From Streptomyces ficellus (GTDB taxonomy: Bacteria > Actinomycetota > Actinomycetes > Streptomycetales > Streptomycetaceae): 64,000 nt of DNA. A program made the position numbers and the translations under genes. Location of the stretch: assembly GCF_009739905.1 (NCBI RefSeq), contig NZ_CP034279.1, positions 5,642,001 through 5,706,000 on the forward strand. The letters are read 5' to 3'. Shown piece after piece: positions 59,217 to 64,000 of this stretch. A model generated the notes under the pieces. It worked only from the letters and a program-made list of their open reading frames with translations. It searched no databases and was not told the DNA's origin. Position 1 is the stretch's first letter. Each line of letters starts with the position of its first letter.

Positions 59217-59340
59217 CTAGGGAGTGTCCGGAAAGTATCGGCGTCCGCCCGGAGGGCGGGGCCATGGCGACCGACGACAACGCGGCGACAGTGCGTGCAG
59301 GGCGTCACGGGCCAGGCGAGACTTTACGGACACGACCTAG
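59217..59340. mobile_element. Candidate IS5-like MITE with CTAG target duplication
   Basis: A 116-bp element (59221-59336) has imperfect terminal inverted repeats: the left end GGAGTGTCCGGAAAGT (59221-59236) matches the complement of the right end (59321-59336) at 13 of 16 positions. It is flanked on both sides by CTAG (59217-59220, 59337-59340). IS5-family elements commonly duplicate CTAG/TA-type targets. There is no transposase inside. The right CTAG contains the stop codon of the adjacent minus-strand gene. Confidence 0.65.
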
Positions 59341-59771
59341 GCCGTCCGGTGCCCCGCCCTCCGCTCGTACCGCAGGGCCACCGCCGTCACCACCGCGCCC
59401 AGGCCCTCCCACAGGGCCACGCCGGCGAACCCGGCCGGGGCGCGGCCGGTGGCGACCGCGAGGAGGAACACGGTGCAGGTCAGGAGCCGGAAGGGAACGG
59501 TCCAGCGGAAGAAGGCCTTCCAGTCGGCCAGCGCCGCCAGCACGTAGTACACGCCCATGTTCACCGCGGCCATCGACGAGGCGGTCAGGAACATCAGGGT
59601 GTGGTCCCCGTCCGCGCGCCGGGCGTCCGGCAGGGGCGTGAAGCCCATGACCGTCAGCAGCGTGCCGGGGGAGACCAGGCCCACGACGCCCAGCGCGGTG
59701 GCGAGCAGTCCGAAGACCGCCATGGTCCAGCCGGACGGGGAACGGGGGCGGTGACGGGACAGCGGTCGCAC
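59337..59771 (-). CDS. Small integral membrane protein of unknown function
   Basis: The 144-aa protein has four hydrophobic helices ('MAVFGLLATALGVVGLVSPG', 'ASSMAAVNMGVYYVLAALAD', 'LLTCTVFLLAVATG', 'GVALWEGLGAVVTAVAL'). It starts at GTG after AGGGAGG. Its TAG stop lies in the CTAG at the edge of the MITE, so the insertion left the reading frame just intact. No catalytic motif is seen; function unknown. Confidence 0.65.
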   Translation of the reverse strand: MRPLSRHRPRSPSGWTMAVFGLLATALGVVGLVSPGTLLTVMGFTPLPDARRADGDHTLMFLTASSMAAVNMGVYYVLAALADWKAFFRWTVPFRLLTCTVFLLAVATGRAPAGFAGVALWEGLGAVVTAVALRYERRAGHRTA

Positions 59772-59845
59772 GGTGGGTCCTCCCTACGCACAGGGGTACG
59801 AAGGACCTGCATACCGTGCGGCCGCCGGCCGTCCGCGCGCGGGGG

Positions 59846-61294
59846 CTACTTCAGGGCCGCCGCCATCATCTTCTGCGCCACCGGAGCCGCCAGCCCGTTG
59901 CCGCTGACCTCGGCCCGCTGCGCGTGGGAGTCCTCGATCAGCACCGCGACCGCCACCTCCTGGCCGGTCTCGGCGTCCTTGGCGTAGGAGGTGAACCAGG
60001 CGTACGGCTTCTCGCTGTTCTCCACGCCGCGCTGCGCGGTGCCCGTCTTGCCGCCCACCTCGGCTCCGTCGACCTTGGCGTTGGAGCCGGTGCCGTCCTC
60101 GACGACCGTGACCATCGCGCTGCGCAACTGCTCGGCGGTGGACGACGACACGATCCGCCGGGACTCCCCGTCCCCGTACGTGTCCAGGGTGTCGCCGTCC
60201 GCGTCCACGACCTTCGACACCATGTGCGGCGCCGCCAGCATCCCGTCGTTGGCGATGGCGGACGACACCATGGCCATCTGGAGCGGTGTGGCCGTCACGT
60301 CGAACTGGCCGATGCCCGACAGCGCCGTCTGCGCGTCGTCCATCCCGGACGGGTAGACGCTCGGGTAGGCGCGCACCGGCACGTCCTGCTCCTCGTCGTT
60401 GAAGCCGAACTTCTCCGCCATCGCGCGGACCTTGTCCTGCCCCAGGTCGACGGCCATCTTCCCGAAGACGTTGTTGCAGGAGTACTGGAGCGCGACCCGG
60501 ATCGAGGCGTCCTCGCAGGGCGCGGACGGGTTCTCGTTCACCAGGTCGGTGACGGTGCCCTTCATCCGGTACGGGTTCGGGCTCTCCGTCCGCTCGTCGA
60601 CCGACCCGTACAGCCCGTCCTCCAGCGCCGCCGCCGCGACGACCAGCTTGAAGGTGGAGCCCGGCGCGACCGGCTGCCGGATCGCCCGGTTCACCAGCGG
60701 CTTGTCCTCGTCCTCGGTGAGCTTCCTCCAGGCGTCGCCGTCCGTCATCCCGGCGATCGCCGACGGGTCGTACGACGGAGTGCTGACCATGCCGAGGACG
60801 CGGCCCGTCTTCGGGTCGAGGGCGACGGCCGCGCCCTTGACGTCGCCCAGCGCCTCGAACCCGGCCTTCTGCACCGCCGGGTCGATCGTCGTGAGGACGT
60901 CACCCGGCTCGGTCTGCTTGCCGGTGAGCGCGTCGAGCGGGTTCTTCAGCCGGCTGTCCGTCCCGTCCAGGACGTCGGCGTAGACGCCCTCCAGCTGGTT
61001 CGACCCGTACGCCTGCGAGCTGTAGCCGGTCACGGCCGCGTACAGCTCGCCGTTCTTGTAGGTGCGCTTGTGGCTGAGGTCCCCGCCCTTCGTCTCCTTC
61101 GAGCCGGTGACCGGCGAGCCGGCCACGACGATGTCCCCGAGCGGCTGGGCGTACTGCTCCATGATATTCCGCCGGTTGTGCTTGTCGTCCGCGAGCGCCT
61201 TGGCCTCGTACGCCTGCACCCAGGTCGCCCGGAGGAGCAGGGCGAGCACCAGCAGCAGGGAGAAGGCGGCGGCTCTTCTGATCGTCTTGTTCAT
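59846..61294 (-). CDS. Class B penicillin-binding protein (D,D-transpeptidase)
   Basis: It cross-links peptidoglycan outside the membrane. The 482-aa protein has one N-terminal membrane helix (residues about 8-25), a short non-catalytic domain, and a transpeptidase domain with SxxK in 'PGSTFK' (Ser213), SxN in 'YSCNN', and KTG in 'VGGKTGTAQ'. It lacks PASTA domains and fits the PbpA/PBP2-like class of Streptomyces rather than FtsI. The gene stands alone, with no rodA/ftsW-type partner next to it. Confidence 0.94.
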   Translation of the reverse strand: MNKTIRRAAAFSLLLVLALLLRATWVQAYEAKALADDKHNRRNIMEQYAQPLGDIVVAGSPVTGSKETKGGDLSHKRTYKNGELYAAVTGYSSQAYGSNQLEGVYADVLDGTDSRLKNPLDALTGKQTEPGDVLTTIDPAVQKAGFEALGDVKGAAVALDPKTGRVLGMVSTPSYDPSAIAGMTDGDAWRKLTEDEDKPLVNRAIRQPVAPGSTFKLVVAAAALEDGLYGSVDERTESPNPYRMKGTVTDLVNENPSAPCEDASIRVALQYSCNNVFGKMAVDLGQDKVRAMAEKFGFNDEEQDVPVRAYPSVYPSGMDDAQTALSGIGQFDVTATPLQMAMVSSAIANDGMLAAPHMVSKVVDADGDTLDTYGDGESRRIVSSSTAEQLRSAMVTVVEDGTGSNAKVDGAEVGGKTGTAQRGVENSEKPYAWFTSYAKDAETGQEVAVAVLIEDSHAQRAEVSGNGLAAPVAQKMMAAALK

Positions 61295-61370
61295 CCCGCA
61301 CACAAGGACGAACCGGGAGGAGGGGAGGGTTCCGGGACACCGCCCATCCACGACGATTCTCAGGAAACGT

Positions 61371-62036
61371 TCATCCTCGGGGGTCCGCCGGGGTGATGAA
61401 GCCCGACTCGTACGCCGCGATCACCGCCTGCGTGCGGTCCCGGGCGCCCGTCTTCGCCAGCACCGCCGCCACGTGCGTCTTCGCCGTGGCCGGGCCGACC
61501 CCCAGCCGCCGGGCGATCTCCGCGTTGGTCAGGCCCGTCGCCATCAGCCGCAGCACCTCGCCCTCCCGCTCGGTCAGCCGCGCCACCCAGGGCGGGGCGG
61601 CCGGCGGGCGCCGCCGCGCGTACTCGGCCGCCAGGCCCCGCAGCGCCGACGGGTACAGCAGCGAATCGCTCCGGGTGACCAGCCGGACCGCGGCCACCAG
61701 GTCCTCCGGCGCCGCCCGCTTCAGCAGGAACCCGGCCGCCCCGGCGCGCAGCGCCTCGTACACGTAGGCGTCGTTCTCGAACGTGGTGACCACCACGATC
61801 CGCGGCGCGGGGTCCGGTGCCCGGGCCAGGATCCGCTCGGTGGCGCGGATCCCGTCGAGCTCCGGCATCCGCACGTCCATCAGCACCACGTCCGGCCGCA
61901 GCTCGCGCGCCACGGACACCGCCTCCGCGCCGGTCGACGCCTCGCCGGCCACCTCCAGGTCCGGCTCGGCGTCCAGGATGACCCGCAGGGCGGTACGCAC
62001 CATCCGCTCGTCGTCCGCCAGCACGATCCGGATCAC
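61371..62036 (-). CDS. NarL/LuxR-family response regulator
   Basis: The 221-aa protein has a receiver domain with the acidic pair 'LADDERM', the phospho-acceptor Asp in 'VVLMDVRMPELDGI', and 'VVTTFENDAYVYEALRAGAA' near the Thr/Lys switch. The C-terminus is a LuxR helix-turn-helix ('LTEREGEVLRLMATGLTNAE', 'RRLGVGPATAKTHVAAVLAK'). Its GTG overlaps the stop of the kinase gene by 4 bp, so it is the cognate regulator. Targets unknown. Confidence 0.95.
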   Translation of the reverse strand: MIRIVLADDERMVRTALRVILDAEPDLEVAGEASTGAEAVSVARELRPDVVLMDVRMPELDGIRATERILARAPDPAPRIVVVTTFENDAYVYEALRAGAAGFLLKRAAPEDLVAAVRLVTRSDSLLYPSALRGLAAEYARRRPPAAPPWVARLTEREGEVLRLMATGLTNAEIARRLGVGPATAKTHVAAVLAKTGARDRTQAVIAAYESGFITPADPRG

Positions 62037-63292
62037 CGGACGCCCTCCCCGCGCGCCCCGGCCGGCAGCCGGGCCTCCAGCCGCCACACGCCGTCCACCG
62101 GGCGGGCCCCGGCGGTACCGCCCAGTAGCCGGGCCCGTTCGCCGACGCCCCGCAGGCCGCGGCCGCCGCCGGGCCGGGCCACCGGCGGCCGGGCGGGCAG
62201 GGGGTTCTCCATGACGATCTCCAACGTCTCCTCGTCCCGCTCGATGGTCAGCGACACCGGCTCGTCCCCCGCGTGCCGGGCCGCGTTGGTCAGGCCCTCC
62301 TGGACGATGCGGTACGCCTCGCGGGACACCGCCTCCGGTACGCGGGCCGGGTCGCCGCCCCGGACGGTCAGCGACACCGGCCGCCCCGCCGCCGCCAGCA
62401 GTGCCTCCAGCGCCTCCAGGCCCGGCCGCCCCGGCAGTTCCCCGTCGTCCTCGCCCTGGCGCAGCAGGCCCAGCACGGCGTCCAGTTCGCCGACGGTGCG
62501 GCGCGTGGTCTCCTCGATCGCGGTCAGTGCCTCCCGTACGAACTCCGGATCGCTGTCGAGCACCGTGCGGGCGGCGCCCGCCTGGAGCGTGACGGCGCTC
62601 AGCGCGTGCCCCACCGAGTCGTGCAGCTCCCGGGCGAGGCGGTTGCGCACGGCCAGGTCGGCGGCGCGCCGTTCCGCCGCGACCAGCCGGTCCGCGGGCG
62701 TCGGCCCCAGCAGCGGCGGAGCCTGCTGGGCGAGCAGGGCACCGGCTCCGGCGGCCACCGCCGCGAGCGCGGCCAGCGTCGCGAGCCCCGCGGGCACCCC
62801 GCCGTACACCAGCCACCGCTGGTCCAGCGACCAGAACCCGGCGGCCGCCGACCGCCGCAGCGCGGCCGAGAAGGGCAGCGCCATCAGCGTCACCGCGAAC
62901 GGCGGCACCGCCAGCGACATCCCCGCGACCAGTCCGCCCACCCCGGTGTGCAGCGTGAACCACCCGGCCGTCCGCACCCTCGCCGCCCACGACCGGGCCG
63001 GCCCGTCGGCGAACCGTTCCGCCGGAACCCCGCACAGCGTCCGCGCCACCGCCACCGACATGGGCCGGGCCAGCGGGAACAGCGCCGACACGGCGGCGAG
63101 CGGCAACGCCACCCCGTACGCCCCGAACTGCACCACCAGGTCGCCCGCGAACAGGCCGTCACCGTTCCGGAACGGCGCCACGACCAGCGTGCCCAGCAGC
63201 CAGTACGGCATCAACAGCGCGCCCCCCAGGATCAGGTGCACCCAGCGCAGCCGCGCGCGCCGCCCCAGCAGCGCCCCGCCCAGAGCCCTCAC
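62033..63292 (-). CDS. Sensor histidine kinase (NarL-type, HisKA_3)
   Basis: The 419-aa protein has about five hydrophobic helices in the first 200 residues, then the dimerisation box 'ARELHDSVGHALSAVTLQAG' with the phospho-accepting His, and an ATP-binding domain ('YRIVQEGLTNAARHAG', 'GGGRGLRGVGERARLLGG'). The GTG start overlaps the stop of the upstream membrane-protein gene (GTGA). It has little extracytoplasmic sequence, so the signal is probably sensed within the membrane. Signal unknown. Confidence 0.93.
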   Translation of the reverse strand: MRALGGALLGRRARLRWVHLILGGALLMPYWLLGTLVVAPFRNGDGLFAGDLVVQFGAYGVALPLAAVSALFPLARPMSVAVARTLCGVPAERFADGPARSWAARVRTAGWFTLHTGVGGLVAGMSLAVPPFAVTLMALPFSAALRRSAAAGFWSLDQRWLVYGGVPAGLATLAALAAVAAGAGALLAQQAPPLLGPTPADRLVAAERRAADLAVRNRLARELHDSVGHALSAVTLQAGAARTVLDSDPEFVREALTAIEETTRRTVGELDAVLGLLRQGEDDGELPGRPGLEALEALLAAAGRPVSLTVRGGDPARVPEAVSREAYRIVQEGLTNAARHAGDEPVSLTIERDEETLEIVMENPLPARPPVARPGGGRGLRGVGERARLLGGTAGARPVDGVWRLEARLPAGARGEGVR

Positions 63293-64000
63293 GCCGCGCG
63301 CCGCCGCAGGACGACGGCCACGCAGGCGCCGAGCACCAACCCCGTGATCATTTCCCCAGCGTAGGTCAGCGTCATCAGGGCCGTGGGCTCGTCGGCGGGA
63401 TCGGCCTGCGGCAGCAGTCCGGCGAGCAGCAGCCAGCCGCCCCACGCGCACACCCCGGCCGACCCGGTCCAGGCGAGTGCGAGCGGCGCCTTCACCGGCA
63501 GGGCGCGGCCCAGCCGCAGCACCAGCGCCGGCACCCCCGCCGCGGCGGCGGCGAGGAACAGCAGGCGGACGCCCTCCAGGGCGGAGAGGTCGCCGGTCGC
63601 GGCCGTCCGCCCGTCGGGCAGCCCCACGGTGGAGCCGGACAGCCACAGCGCGTGCACCACCGCCGGAGCCGCCAGGAGCGCCGACGCCGCCACGGCGGCC
63701 ACCCGGACGGCGGGCGGGGCCGGCGAGGGGGACAGGTCGCCCACCCGGCCGCGCCACACCCGGCTCCAGCGGTCCCGCGCGTACAGCGCGAACAGGGTTC
63801 CCAGGGTGAGGCCCTGGACGATGAACCCGCCGTAGACGACCGCGAAGACCCACGTGTCGAGGAAGGGTTCGGCGGGGGCCGGGGGTCCGGCCACCGCCAG
63901 CTGCACCGGGTAGCCCACCATGATCGGGGCCAGCAGCCCGGTCGCCACCCACATGGGGAGGACGAGCAGCCAGGCCCGCACGGCCAGGCCCCACCGCTGG
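63289..64000 (-). CDS. Polytopic membrane protein upstream of the two-component system, start possibly beyond the window
   Basis: At least 230 residues with about six hydrophobic helices ('WLLVLPMWVATGLLAPIMVG', 'TWVFAVVYGGFIVQGLTLG', 'MITGLVLGACVAVVLRRRAA'). A GTG at 63981 (VRAWLLVLP) could be the start, but the frame stays open to base 64000 (QRWGLA before it), so the true start may be outside. It overlaps the kinase gene by 4 bp and so belongs to the same operon. It could be an accessory sensor for the kinase; function unknown. Confidence 0.65.
   Translation of the reverse strand, partial: QRWGLAVRAWLLVLPMWVATGLLAPIMVGYPVQLAVAGPPAPAEPFLDTWVFAVVYGGFIVQGLTLGTLFALYARDRWSRVWRGRVGDLSPSPAPPAVRVAAVAASALLAAPAVVHALWLSGSTVGLPDGRTAATGDLSALEGVRLLFLAAAAAGVPALVLRLGRALPVKAPLALAWTGSAGVCAWGGWLLLAGLLPQADPADEPTALMTLTYAGEMITGLVLGACVAVVLRRRAA

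Overview
The window reads as chromosomal core DNA of a Streptomyces (or very close actinomycete). GC is very high, GTG starts are frequent, -10 boxes look like TAGGGT/TAGGTT, and genes are packed tightly with ATGA/GTGA overlaps. Several families are actinobacterial hallmarks: WhiA, RbpA, OpcA, the actinobacterial DapD type and a SufR-led suf operon. The block uvrC-rapZ-yvcK-whiA, gap-pgk-tpiA-secG, pgi, tkt-tal-zwf-opcA-pgl, ctaB/ctaA, suf and dapD follows an order I recognise from Streptomyces chromosomes. I saw no rRNA or tRNA gene, no CRISPR array and no complete insertion sequence. I noticed no in-frame TTA (bldA) codon in the recognised genes.

Layout. 1-1970: a partial XRE-type regulator divergent from a secreted papain-like cysteine protease and a membrane-anchored partner. 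2133-7111: uvrC, rapZ, yvcK and whiA as one overlapping operon. 7256-10219: a large secreted M14 carboxypeptidase. 10454-16256: lower glycolysis (gap, pgk, tpiA), secG, rbpA and pgi. 16261-18467: two PH-domain (YdbS/YdbT-like) membrane proteins. 18443-25066 (minus): the oxidative and non-oxidative pentose phosphate operon. 25437-28897: haem O and haem A synthases flanking a small conserved protein and an amidohydrolase. 28953-30643 (minus): an ABC exporter. 30939-37776: sufR-sufB-sufD-Rieske-sufC-sufS-sufU-sufT. 37855-45071: membrane proteins, an SMR/TetR pair, a sigma factor with partner, dapD, a small secreted protein, a holin/DUF3618/DUF4235 trio and a double ABM protein. 45076-48602: a secreted nuclease and a conserved acidic protein. 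From 48603 on the content is accessory: repeat elements, an SDR plus PAS-LuxR pair divergent from a self-sufficient CYP102-type P450, a double TerD protein, a sugar-dehydrogenase-like enzyme, a MerR/carboxylesterase pair, a truncated hemerythrin gene, a probable MITE, a class B PBP and a two-component system.

How the genes work together. The gap/pgk/tpiA/pgi and tkt/tal/zwf/opcA/pgl blocks supply central carbon flux. The suf operon builds Fe-S clusters and appears autoregulated by SufR. ctaA and ctaB supply haem A to cytochrome oxidase.

The most informative non-coding signals are: a CAAC-N6-GTTG SufR-type operator over the sufR start; three contiguous 11-nt PHO-box-like units upstream of the secreted nuclease; a textbook MerR-type operator in a 20-bp promoter spacer before the carboxylesterase; a CTACA-N6-TGTAG inverted repeat between the PAS-LuxR gene and the P450; and a 116-bp IS5-like MITE flanked by CTAG. 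All regulatory assignments are inferences from sequence pattern.
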